Positions 25,901-38,479 of a stretch of 64,000 nt of DNA are shown piece after piece (position 1 is the first letter of the stretch; every line of letters starts with the position of its first letter). The notes under the pieces were generated by a model. It did not search any database. It was not told where the DNA came from and saw only the letters and a program-made list of their open reading frames with translations. The DNA is from Gymnorhina tibicen (lineage: Eukaryota; Chordata; Aves; Passeriformes; Artamidae): positions 100,166 through 164,165 of the forward strand of contig VXAZ01003894.1 of assembly GCA_013399875.1 (NCBI GenBank), written 5' to 3'. The translations under genes and the position numbers were made by a program.

Positions 25901-27497
25901 GTTTTACATTATACTGAATAAATACCATTATCTCTTATACCATTATGTATCTTGCATTACTTCTGAGGATAGCCCCTCCTGAAGTTGTATCTCAGACTTG
26001 TGTCCAGCAATCAACTAAGCCAGAGTAGCACAAATCATCTGGTTTACTATGTAGTAGTATCATTTATTCAGACCCTTCTCTAACCTGCACGTCCAGCACC
26101 TCTAGGTGTTTGGCTACCTCTGTTATTTACATAAAGGTTTTCTTCTTTTGTTTTGTTCAGCGATATGACTTTCCTGGACTGCAGGTAATACCATTTGCTT
26201 AGGAAAAACAAAACCAAAAACCAACCAACCAAACTGCAAAAAACCAAACAAACAAGCAAACCCACTTTTTATTTCCTAATGTTTTCTAATATCACAGATT
26301 AGGAGAACATTGAATTTAGGATTAGATACTATATCTGAAATTTGATAATAGTTTCCTCACAGACAAAACAACACATCCAGCTCACTGTCTGTGTACTCAA
26401 GCTGGATTTCTTGTTGCTGGACAAGAGCTATTTGGGTCAGGAAAGGGATTAATAAATTTTTGGTTGGTTGGTTGGTCTGGTTTGCTTTGTTTTTCATCTC
26501 CTTTATTTTTCTCATATTCAGACATGAATACAAAATCCCTGTGTCTGCTCCTGGAATGGACGCTGCCCACAACTGATCTGCATGTCTGCATGATTACAGC
26601 CAAGACAAATCATGGGTGTCTGTACTCACCCATTTGAGACTACCTATCTATTTCTGACATGCAGTAAGAAAAACAGATGTTAAATAGTACGGATCTTTGT
26701 TTAGAGATACTGGCTAAAATGCCTGCACACCGAAGGACACATACATCTTCAAAGACCAACGTTTGTAATTTCCACAAAGGACCAAATCCTGCATCCACCA
26801 AAATATAACATTCTCAGTGTTTTCAAAGAGGGGAGACCCCATCCAGGAAATCCAGATGGGCTGTCATCAAGGAGAGGCCCATGGAAACATTGTATCTGAG
26901 GGCCAGGCTTTTTTTATATGATCAAATGCCCAGAACAAATTACACCAGTGATGCAACACAAAATTAATCTTACCCTATGCGCCTTAAGGTGTGCTTTTCA
27001 GAATACTGAAAAGTTTCTTCCAACTACGTCTTAAAGTAGTATTTTTTGACTCATTGTCCCACACAAATCATGTTAAAGAGATTCATTAATTGAATTATAC
27101 TTTCCAAACCCTTATATGAATGTTATATGCACACATCTGCAAAATGTGCAGCATGTTCAAAATTCCAGAATATAAATCTATAACATACTCCGAGAAAATT
27201 TCAAAAAGGACCTCTTCTATGTCACAAGCTAAAAATTGCATTTCTATTCAAAGGCACTCTACTCTCATACAACTAGACAATGTGAATTTTCAAATTAAAT
27301 TATGGAGTGACCCTGTAGAAAAGGCTGAAACGTACTTCTCCTCTTACTACCATAAAATTTCACGTGATTTCACAAAGAAACACAGCTCATCACAGAGTAA
27401 AGCTTTTTCTGAGAAGATTAAAAAAATATAATAAAAATTATTTTGAAAATGAACCTAGTCTAACCTGGTTTTTCTGCCCAGTAGAAAAACAATTATC
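22911..27497. other. Intronic sequence without recognised genes
   Basis: It contains TA/CA-rich stretches (about 23665-23790), an AACC/GGTT inverted pair (26219-26234 and 26461-26477), and otherwise complex sequence. The plus-strand frames at 25093-25467 and 25442-25744 have no recognisable motifs. Confidence 0.55.
26205..26496. repeat. Imperfect inverted simple-repeat pair (AACC)n / (GGTT)n
   Basis: An A/C-rich segment with aaccaaccaaccaaac at 26219-26234 is mirrored by tggttggttggttggtc at 26461-26477, with A/C-rich and T/G-rich extensions on both sides. The arms are about 225 bp apart. This is probably two independent simple repeats, although a decayed inverted-repeat element is possible. 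Confidence 0.45.
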
Positions 27498-27980
27498 CAG
27501 AGGGACCTTGACAAGATGGAGAAATGGGCTGACTCATGAAGTGCAACAAGGAGATGTGCAAAGTCTTGAACCTGGGAAGTAACAATCCTGTGCATGACTA
27601 TTTGCTGGTGGTCAGTCATCTGGAAAGTAAGTAGGCAGAAAAGGACCTGGAGTTCTGATGGACACCAAGTTTAATGTGAGCAATCAATGTGTCCTTGCAG
27701 CAAAGAAGGCAGAGCCGGGCTCTTTTCAGTAGGGCCCAGTGACTGGGCAAGGACCACGCACTGAAATAGAGAAGGTTCCCTCTGAACATCAGGAAAAATT
27801 TTTTCAATGACCAAGCACTGGCACAGGTTGCCCAAAAAAGCTGTGCAACCTCTTTCCTTGGAGATATTCAATAGCCATCTGGACATGGTCCTAGGCAACC
27901 AGGTCTAGGTGGTCCTCCTTGAGCAGGAGGTATGGACTAGATGACCTCCAGGGGCCTCTTCCAGCTTCAGTCCTTCTGAT
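27498..27980 (+). mobile_element. CR1 LINE fragment with internal deletion
   Basis: Plus-strand matches to the CR1 ORF2 end and 3' region in the correct order: cagagggaccttgacaagat, then gcaaagaaggcagagc. The sequence then jumps directly to agaaggttccctctgaacat, gcactggcacaggttgccca, ctggacatggtcctaggcaa and actagatgacctccaggggc. Part of the reverse-transcriptase carboxyl region between about 27715 and 27760 is missing. The tail lacks a clean ATTCTATG repeat. It is an old copy with no open frame, antisense to POU6F2. Confidence 0.88.
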
Positions 27981-30900
27981 TTTTTTAATTTTTAATGTTT
28001 TTCTTTCCCATTGGACAGTAGCAAGGGAAGGAAAGAACAGTAAAAAGAACCATCTTTCCCTACGTAAAACTAGCAAAGAAAATTTACCTTGTTTTGTTGG
28101 GCTTCAAGTTTTCCCATGCCTTTTCTAACAGAAGAGGAAGTTAAAAATGCTGCATGGGGGAACCAAATAGGGCAACAGATGAGGAAAATAAGCCTCACAC
28201 ACCTAAGCTGTGTTTAGGAGGGCACAGAAGGAAGAACAGAGGAAAAGAGAGGACCTGTCTTGGAAAGAACTAATTTCAGCTGTGAGCCAAATGAAGCAGA
28301 GTAAGAATGGAGAAATGTCATTTCCATGTTCTTTCATTATACATTTTGCAAATGGACATCTTGAAATCTGCAGGACAAAGTCTGCTTTGGATGACCTAAT
28401 AAGCCTTCCATTCTTTCATTCATAATAAAGAAAAAATTAAGATTACCAAACAGTTTTCAGTGCAGTGTTACTGTCACCCTGAAACACTGCAGTAATTTCT
28501 GTAAATGTGAAGAACAATTTTAAGGTGAAGAGTCTGGGAAGGATACTTAGGTTTCCATCAGTTTCTGGCAATTCTGCACTGTTAAATGCTGATGTCACTT
28601 GTTTGTATCATCTGTCTTCTGCAGTCACCCTCAGGATTGGTTAACTAACCATTAACATAGTAAACGAGTAAACACACCAAGAAAATGTCATAATCCTGAG
28701 CCCATATATGCTTTCAGAACCATATACCACTTTTAAGTGGATGCACTTCACCCTTCTCTCAGTTGCTTACACAGGTGATCTGGTTTAGAAATACCAGAAA
28801 TGTGAAAATTTAAGAAATAGTACAGGAGGCAGGTCCTCTGGTAAGACACCTTTAAAAATCCCTTGGAATTGTAGATGCCAGTGCATTTTTGCAAAGCAGG
28901 CCACAGAACTGTAAAGCACAAAAGCTATTCATATTAATTTCAGTAGACTTCTGCATGAATGTTGACTGCATGTGAACATCTAGGTCATGATCCAGGTCCC
29001 CGACATAAGAAGAAGCAATTTTACTGTACCCTGTATGCAGATTTGGACAGCATCCTTAGGATTTTTTCACAAGAAGTAACATTCTTATTTTAGTAAAAAT
29101 AATGTCAGAGTTTCCACAATACTTCACAATAAGAAAACTTGCTGGTCACATTTGTGAAAGGCTAAGATGATGGTAAATGAATACCATGTTCATAAGCATT
29201 TTATAATGAAGTCACCATCTTTGTCTTGTTGATTATACAAATTATCTTCAAAACACAGAAAGAGTTACCAAGTCCCTTCTTTCCCCATCTCCCTTCATTT
29301 CTTCCCTAGTCTTCTAGCATTATAAGCAAAATCTTCAGAAGGTGTTTGTTATTATGTCACCAGCTCTACCCTCCCTGCCAAAAAGCCACCGAAGACCTTT
29401 GTGGGCAGAAGCAGTCATTCCCAGGTAAAGATGAAGGATTTCAAGAGCCATGACTGAGGAAGAGCAAGAGGTTGGTGAGAGAAAGTCTTTGTGGGGAGAC
29501 AAAGAAACCACCTTTGCAGCTGGCTCTCTAAGCAGAAAGCTTTGACCTACCAAGGCCATCTGTGACAATTTGGTGGCCCTACTGAGCTGCAGTCCTAGTT
29601 CTAACAAAATAAGCATGGTGTACATTTGAAATAGGAATGAGACTGGTCTTGAACTCTTTTTGGTAACATAAATAATTTAACTTTCTTTAGCTACCTTGCA
29701 TACCACCACTGCATTAGAGGAAGGTACTCAAGAACAAGAGGATAATGAAACATTAGGCATTTTTACAAACACTAAAAAGAATGTAAAGGTCATTGGAAAT
29801 GGCTTCTCTGTTAAGATTTTTCTTTCCTCCTCTTCCTTCAGAGACTAACAGCATGGCAAAATCAGAAAACAAGACTGTTTATGAACCATACTGAAATAGA
29901 TGAAGTATATTTTTTTGACCAAGCAAAGCAGGCAGATCACATAAAAATGGAACTGCATGTTTTAAAATATTTTTAGAAAGGGAAAAAGTTATGTAAAGCT
30001 GGTGCTATCAGCCCTGCAGTTCATGCAAGTGTCTTTAAAAGGCAAGGAATGTGTAAGGAGAATGGCCTTTGCGGAGCAAAGTAGCATCACAACACACCTC
30101 CAGATAACTTCATGCACAACGTTGACAAGTTTTTTAAATATTAAGGGTGGTGTTCTACTCTAGTTCTACACATGGGACTCCCATTAATGTCAGTGGGTGT
30201 TTCACACGAAGTACAAGAACAGAAACAGCCCTTGGCATCTTTTAGTGTTAAAGAAAAAAGATTTCAATAAGTTTACTTAATCCATCAAACTGGCAGACTC
30301 TAGCATTAGCTCCTGTGATAGTGCTGTCAATGCTTGGTCAAGCCTAAAAAACCTTCAAGCTTAAGCAAGTCTTGACACAGCAGAGAAGCAGAAGCTCAAG
30401 ATGGCCAACTGTAGGAAGTAAATAAACTTTTAAAAGCAAAGAGAATAAAGGATTAAAGGATAAAGAAAATTATTTTCCCCCTTTATATCAACTTTTTCCA
30501 AAAAAATACATGTTTCAAGAAAAGAAACCTGCAGCTTGGCAGGCTGGGTGGAAAAAGAAAAGCAGAGACAAGCTGGGGGTTTGGGGAAGTGGGAAGTAGA
30601 GTGTAGCTGCTAATCCTGCTATGGCAGTTTTACGGTATTGACTCTAGTGTACTGGGGACATAAAAACGTTTTGACCATGCACTAACTAGTCTGCTTGATA
30701 GCCTGGAGTCTCTGGAGTTAAAGGTCTCAGTATATATATCTTAAGTCCATGGGAAGAGTAGATTTGTGCCCAAGAGAGTTTTTCACTGTCAGACACCCAA
30801 GTTAGAGCTTATCAATTGGTGTCTGCAAGGGTGGCAAGCATAAAACAACTCTACTAATACCTTCCTTTCCACTGCTCTACTACCCCCGTATTCACAGTTG

Positions 30901-33127
30901 GAACAGCCTCTTAACCACGGGTCCCTGTCAAATTTTTAATTTTAATTTTTTGTTTAGAGATCACAGAAGCCCCATGTGCTTGTTAGCCTAGGGTTTTGAA
31001 GGACTGGTGGCTACCATTTTGGGTGCAATGTCCTCCACTGAGGTATTAGCCCTCATGATAGTTGCAAGCAACCTAGTTAAATCTGAAAGCTAGTGGAGCC
31101 AAATCTAAATATAAGGTCCTGTTCTTGTTTCATGTCCATCTGATTCAATTATCACTCAGGGCTACACTGTGGAATTTCTGTAATGGAGAAACTGACATAG
31201 GTACATGGTCTGGCTGACAGTGTAGCTAGACAACGCTGTTGAAATTATTTAAAATTTATGGGATACATGTCATTAGTATTTGGAATTTGGTACATAAAAT
31301 ATCTGAAGCAATTTAAACTGTATTACCATCACACAAAATAGACTATTGGAAAAAAGTAACAGGGTAGAGGTACAGGTAGTTGGACAGTGATACACAAGCT
31401 TTTTGTCTCCCCTGGAAAAATTGATATACTATTTTTATGGTAGTAAAAGCATCTGAGCACAAACAGCATTTAAAGACAAAAATATTACAGAAAAATGAGC
31501 CCTACAGCTAGCTAAAAGATCTGTTCTCCGTTTGCCTCTTTCTTCTAATTCAGTATACAGCTGACTTACTTGAACCTATCAGTTCAGCGCATGAGCAGTA
31601 ACAAAGCATAGCAATTCTCATGTTCCACTCCCTCTTTGTTCAGTTGCTCTTTGGGATGAGCTCCCTCTTACTCACCACTGTCTGTCTTCTCTGTGTAGTT
31701 ACATCATTCTCTCCTTGGACTGTTACTGAGGAAAAGCAATTGTCCAGAAACAGAAGTCTACATGTAGCTCTGGATAAGACAGTTTCCCAATGGTCATTAT
31801 AATCAATGGAGTCTCTTTCATTGACTTCTGTAAGAGGCAGATCAAAGCAAGACCCTTTTCTTTAAGGTCCTTGTGAACAAATTTCACCTGAAAATGACAG
31901 AATGCTTCCTGCCAGGAAATCTACAGAGAATTCAGGCAGAACTCTGTTTTCAGTTTCACAATGAACTTAGATTAAGTGAATTGCCTTTTGTAGTTTTCTG
32001 GTGTCAATTCCAATTATGGCTAATGCTGTGTAAAACCCTAGGCTTAAAAAGCTGTATCAAGAAAAGTAGGGTGAAGGTTACAATGTATGTGGGAAGCACC
32101 GTGATTTTGGATTGAATTCCTTCTGGGGTAGAGATTTTGGATGCTATTTTTGTTTACAGTTGAGGGAGGGTGAAAGGTTTACACTGAAAGTGGTTTGAAG
32201 AAGTCTTTGTAAGAGGCAGAGGAACAGTGGAATTTATAAAATCATTTTTAAATCACCCTTAACTACTTCCTCACTAATCCACCAAAGAGACTAACCCAAG
32301 TACAAGTTAATTCACGTTCTCTGAATTCCATGGAGGAATTGAGCATTGGAGCATCAAAGGCCTCTGCTTGAACAGACTTTATATTTACAAACTGACACTG
32401 AAATGAATTCCTAACCAGTTCCAATGTTATGGGAACCACTGCAACTCAAAAATATGAATCCATGCCGGTAGAAGGCAACTCGTTTGGACCACTGAGAACT
32501 CATTATTAAAACAATCCTCCTCCCTGCTTTCAAATATATGGGCCAGTGGAACAAGTCCCAAAAGCAGAGCCTTTTATTGGAAAGAAACTTTCCATCATTG
32601 CTCAGCAGCCATGTTAGATCACAGCAGAAGTCTGATCTAACTACATTTCTGTCAGGTATAAGCTTCTTAAACCAAATTGAAGTTTATACTTCTCTAGATT
32701 CTACCCACTCCTCTGGGAAGAAAAATTCAATTATCTAATTAAACCATGATCTTGTATATATAAATTAAGTGCATATACTCTTTATAAGCAGGATTCCTAG
32801 TAGTACATTTAAATCATAACTTGCACTTTTGCAACACCCCGATGGATAATTTTAAAAATCAACAAATGAAAGAATGCCACTAAGACCACAGAATTTCTCA
32901 CACACACTTCTACACTGGCTTATCTAGTTTTAATATCTAGGACTTACAGAGTTGCAAACTACAGCTGCTTAAATGACAACTATTGTTCCCTGCATGATAT
33001 TTGGTGAAATAAATGCTGAAGTATGAAATCCATTAGTGCCGTGTATACTATACACTGCATTTGCAAAGGCTTAGTTGAGGGGGGATGGAAATTCCTCTCC
33101 ACAGATAAATACAGCTTTCAAAGGTTT

Positions 33128-33147
33128 TTATTATTATTATTATTATT
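33128..33147. repeat. (TTA)n microsatellite
   Basis: Six to seven uninterrupted TTA units, flanked by T-rich sequence. Confidence 0.9.
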
Positions 33148-36100
33148 TTCTTCCAACAAAATATGTATTTTTTTGGAACATCTCTATCTGCTGGTATTCT
33201 GAAACTCGGTGAAATACCTCAAGGCAAGTACTTGCTCACTATTTCCTGTTGAAGCAGCACAAAAATGTTCTTTGTGTTATTTGAAGCAAGCAGCAAAGAT
33301 GGCAACAGCACAGAGGTGACTTCACTTCCTAGGAGGAAGAGAAATTCCAACATACATTTTATATGTATTTATATGCTGTATAATTGAAAAGGTATCCCAA
33401 AGAGACCAACAGGCACTGATAAGTACTTGTTATTGAAAAGGGCACATAAAACAAGAGGAGTATGCTTGAAAGTGCAGTGGAGCAGAATCAGAGGTGAGGT
33501 CCTACTGGTGGACTCCCACGCAAAACCACTGAACAGCCAGTTCCAAACTAGGACTGCAGTCCTGTGGTTTTTGCTCAGTTTAGCTTCCTATAGACTCCAG
33601 TGGCTGCAGAGCATAGTAGTAAGACAGTCTATAGCAAATTCTGGTTTTCTGTGTTCTTTTTCAATAAGTTTGGAAACCAATTGTTCCACCATCTGTCATA
33701 GAAAAATGTTGCCCTGGGTTCATGCCACTCATGGAAACTGAATGAATGCTAATTTGGATGAGAATAGTTTCCTTTTGCAACATTTCATTTGCTGTCATCT
33801 CAAACCAAGAGAGAATCAGGCCAATTATATTGAGGGCAAATTCATTATAAAAAAGCATCATGTGCTTTAAAGAAAATAAAATATTCTTCATGTATTTATG
33901 AATGAACTATCCCGCCTTTGAAGGAAAATTCAAGTACAGGGGGAAAAAGAGGTTTAAATAAAGCTATAATCTCATTTGCACTCTGTAACTGTCATTACCT
34001 CTTTTTCCTTTCCTGAAATAAACTGGAACTCCTCTAAAGTCAATTTGCAAGACCCTCAGCTTATAAAAACACCCAACCAACCTCCCCCTCCCATAAAATT
34101 ATTCAAATAAAACCTACCTGGACAAAAGGCCCAGTTTCCCTACTGCTTTGTGCTAGGGTGGAAAAAAACCTGTTGTCTGCTACATTAGTGAGAAATAACA
34201 ACTTCAGAGAGTCAGACACATGATGAAATGTTTCAGTTGAAATCAAACTCCGAGAAATTTTTTAAATGTTTTCAACACATCAGCATGAAGCATCGACCTA
34301 GTTGGAATCACTTAGATCTAAAGCAAATGCACTGATTGTTTTCACAGCATGCTTTTCTTCTTCAAGCTGCAACAGGCAGACTGGCAACTGCTGTTCGGAA
34401 AGGTTTTCAGCCCCCTGCCTTGGACTACTGTAGCCTATGACACGATCAATAGCAGGGTTAGAAGGCAGAGGGAGCTAAGGAAAGATTATGAAGATGAGGT
34501 GAGTGACAGAATTGCCTTACAGGATTTGTTCTCTCACTCACCTTGAGTCTTTTCTGCACAAAGATGGACAAACATCCCAATTCTTTCTCTGAAAGGGGAC
34601 AGCAATGATGGAGAGACTGTGTGGTGTGAGCACAGACAGCATTCTGCACTTTGGAACATTCTGCTCAACAGACAGGACAAGAAAGAAGATCTTGCCAGCA
34701 GATACCTTTTTCTTTGTCCGAGTACAATGGAGATACCACTAAAGAAAACTTCTCTCTCATTAATGAGTATAATTAGCATGCAAGGTGAGAAAAAGTTCAT
34801 GGTTAAATAAAACTCAAGCATTCTCCTTTAATCATTTCACCTCAGCCCTGCCTGTGCTATCTGCAGGCATCTCTGCTCAAGCTCTTCTGATAGCAACCAT
34901 CATCTTTTGAACAAGCCCTGCTCCCTTTGAACTGGTGCATACTGGGAGAGCGCTTCAGACACCAGTCCTGCTTAACATGCCACTGCACAGGACACTTTTG
35001 CTGCCATGTTATAAAGACCTTAATGGCTTTCAGTTGTTCATGTACCATATTATTAAATAGTTTTTATAGTAACCCTAACAATCTTAATACAGTGCAGCTC
35101 TTGTTAGAACTTTATGATAGAAAATGTTAAGTCCCCTACTGTAGTTACCAGGCTATTCTCCTACTCTATCCCACCACCAGTTTATGAAGATACTTAGCTT
35201 GAACTTACTGCAGTCATGTGAGACTAGATAGAAAGAAACAGCTCAAAGGGAATAAGAGAAGGCCTACTTTACACCATTGTCTGTTCTTTCCAGTTATGCA
35301 CAGAAGAATTCCAGGAGAAAAGCATATTTGGAAATTAATAGCATGCAGCAGACAGAATATTGTTGGGATCCAGTCAATCCATATTTATATTTTAATATGA
35401 TAAAAAGACAGGAAATGGGCATTAATTTTGTACAGTTCTTTAAGTGCTCTACAGCACAAGTAAACTATTAACTGTAGGTTGCACAGTCTCAAGGTCAATG
35501 CAACACTCCAACAAGGACAGGGCTCCCTAGACCCACGGCATGGGCTGACGTAAGCAGCACTATATAGCAATAGTGGAATTAACCCCACTGCAGACCTTCT
35601 GTTTACAAATGGTTATAGCATCATTATTTGTGCTGTGCCTACAAGTATGACTTTCTATAATTCTTCATGCCCAGACAGAAAACTCTCCCAGTTCAGATGC
35701 AGAAGAAAACATAAGTTACCAGCCAATAAAGGATGAGTCCTCCAATAACCATCATCATGTTTTAGCCTTGTTCCATAATCTCAAACATGATATTAGCAGG
35801 AGCTAAAAAATTTGGACACTTTGCCCTCCTAGAGAGCAGCTTAGTGGAAGCAAACAGAAGAATGAATTGAAGAGGGATTTTATTTTTTGTTTAAAACCTT
35901 TTAATAAAGTGGCAATAGGAGAGATGGAATGGGGAGCAGTAAGGGGCTGCATCAAGGAACACACCAGTATGGGAAGGCACAGCCCCAGGGTGACCACAGC
36001 AAGCAACCTGCTGGCACTAGAGATGACTGGGCCAAGCACCAAAGGTGAACATGTGGCACTACACAGGCAATCACAGGGCATCCTATAGCAGCCACATAAC

Positions 36101-37078
36101 TACAGCATGGGCTGGCAGATCTCCCCATCTTGTAGCACTGACTCTTATCCCTCCTTTTCTCCTGCAGTAACCCAGCAAGCAGCATTTTATGTGTCCTAAC
36201 AGTACCTCTTAGATCCACTTCCCAATAGCTTTGTTTAATGAAAGGCACTCAGGTGTCCCCCTTCCCAGACCTGAACACTGCTCCCACACTGTGGAGCTTC
36301 AACTGCCCCAGCCTACGTGCTATGCAGGTTTCCAGTTCACAAAATTAATTACAGGAAAATACTCAGAAAGTTTGCTTTGTTTTTTTCTAAGTATGAGTCT
36401 TTAAGCAACATTTGGCCACAAGAGGCCATCTGTACTTCAAGATCCCAACAGGACACAAAAAAAATGTATGTATTCAAACCCATGTTGAGGGCTTTTCTTT
36501 TGGCAAGGGAACTCCCTTCAGATGAGTCTCTGACTTGACAGTAAGTATCCTTCCTAATCAGACAATATGTTTGCTATTTATGTCATACTGACATCCAAGC
36601 TTTTAATTAATCCCACCTCAGGACAAGACGGAAGTTCCTTACATGAACTGAGTTGCTTGGGCTTTGGACAGAAGGGTCTGTCTGGTTTTTGTGTTCATCT
36701 CTCCAGCAACCATCTTTTAAACATACAATGTAACGTGTGGCAACAGACTTGAACTGAACTTCTCGGTTAGATGGATTTTTGTTAGTCTTTGAAGAACTTT
36801 GGGAACCAATATATAGTGTCAATACTGTAAAAATCACTGAGAACTTGTAATCACTAACAGTTGACAACTAAATAGGTGTCTTTACTTGAAGTCATTACTT
36901 CAACTTTATCCTGCTAAGTACCGGACTTGAACACATCTCTCACAAAAAGGCATGGAATTTAACTCATTCTCGTGTGAAGGATAACTACAAAGTCTACATG
37001 AACTGGGTCTTCCACTTAACCCTGCAAAGTGACATTAAATACAGAGGTATTTAGTCAGAGAGAAGACTCTTCTGCACA

Positions 37079-37110
37079 GCAATTAGTTTCGGCTGCAATT
37101 AGTTTCGGCT
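37079..37110. repeat. Perfect 16-bp tandem duplication
   Basis: The unit gcaattagtttcggct occurs twice head-to-tail with no mismatch (37079-37094 and 37095-37110). Each copy includes an AATTAG homeodomain-type core, so the duplication doubles a potential binding site. The perfect match suggests a recent event. Confidence 0.95.
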
Positions 37111-37998
37111 TCAAAAACTAAACCCACCAATTTCCAGTTACAATACAGCTACTTCGCAGTAGATGCAAGTTGGACTCTAACTTTTGCTTGTAGCTACACC
37201 ATTAGAAATAACATGGCAAATAGCAGATCTCTAACAGCTGCATTTTTGTTGTTTGTTGAAAACCCCCATTACGTAGCGAGAAGATAGACACTAGAGATGT
37301 ACACCCAAAAGTAACACCAGCATGAGTAGCACTGGGGGGAGTAAATGAAGGGAGGAAGATGGCCAAGCATCTTTCTCCACACAGCAGAAACATCACCTCC
37401 ACCTGGGTTGGAGGCATGCTTCCAACGTGAGGTGAGTTACACAAGCACAGCTTTCATATGTATCTCAGGGTGATTGTTATTGGAACTACTGCTCAGAGTC
37501 CCAGCTGGGTACATATTGGTTTTCCTATGAGCTTCCATCTCCAACTCCCCTGGCATAGCGCTGATGCTACATTGGTTCCCTTTGAAACTCACAGCTTCTC
37601 TGGCTATTTAATGTGTGGCACTGGACAGCCAGTGGAGAGCAAAGAGGGCAGCTATAAATGATCAGAGCTATATACAAACATATCAGCACATTCAGGCCCT
37701 GCTCATGCTGGTAAATTTTTTTATGGATAACATCTGGAAATGTGAAAAACAACAAATAGAGAATTCAAACTTTTTACTGTGAAGTTTGTCAAAACAAGTA
37801 CTGTTTACAAAAAAGCCTGCTTAGGGTTGGTATTTTTTAACTTGAAGAATTTTTATCTTTTGTTTCTCTCTGATTACCGGAGGGGGTTGCTTCAGATGGG
37901 TTTCCACGTGGCAACAGTAGCAACCTGAGAAGCTGCATTTCACAATTCAAAACATTTTCAGAGGGAATTTTGCAACACCTGTCCATAGAGTTACGTCA

Positions 37999-38474
37999 GA
38001 ACCAGTCAAGGTTTGGCCACCATTCTTTGGTGCTCAGGAGTCTGTCTTCCTTCCTCACCCTCATCAGAAAAGGGACCTGAGACAGCAGGACGAACACCAG
38101 TGGCTTGGAGGCTGCAGAGCTGACACTATCTGGAACCAGCCAGCTGAGGTTCATGAGGTTCTTCAGTTCCCAAGTTCCAGCTGCTAGAATGTGTCAGCTG
38201 CCTTTGTTGATGGAGGTGCCACTGCCAGGGAGATTGAGGGGACATTTGACTGCTTTTGGACTCCAAGTTTTCTTTCTGTTTTGTCCTTGTTTCTTGCTGG
38301 TTATTGTTTGGGGAAGAGGGGGTTTTTGTAATCAAGGAGTTTCGGTTTCTGTGCTGTTGTTTTTCTCTTTGTTCTCTGCCTCCACATGTAGTCAGGAGGT
38401 GGAAGGCATGCTGCCATCTTTCCCTTTGTCTCCCCAAACACAGTCATCTGCAGAAGGTCCCATCTCAGGGGTGG
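37999..38474. other. Flank of the LTR at 38480; possibly part of an older LTR
   Basis: G/T-rich, moderately GC-rich sequence unlike the AT-rich intron around it. Together with 39930-40172 it may be an older LTR element into which the 38480-39924 LTR inserted. I could not define its 5' end or a target-site duplication. Confidence 0.3.
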
Positions 38475-38479
38475 GGGTT
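38475..38479. repeat. Target-site duplication (left copy), gggtt
   Basis: The five bases gggtt stand immediately before the TGTGTTGATTT start of the LTR. The same five bases recur at 39925-39929 after its ...CCACAACA end. Confidence 0.85.

Larger units (their letters stand above)
27981..37998. other. Intronic sequence without recognised genes
   Basis: About 10 kb of complex sequence with no clear transposon. It holds a (TTA)n run (33128-33147) and a perfect 16-bp tandem duplication (37079-37110). The minus-strand frame at 34534-34821 overlaps a donor-like ctcaag|gtgagtg but shows no family similarity. Other frames, such as 33427-33741, also look random. Confidence 0.55.

Noticed and set aside
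34534..34660. Donor-like ctcaag|gtgagtg on the minus strand with an open frame upstream
   Set aside because: A good donor, but no convincing acceptor, start codon or similarity, and its phase has no support as part of POU6F2.
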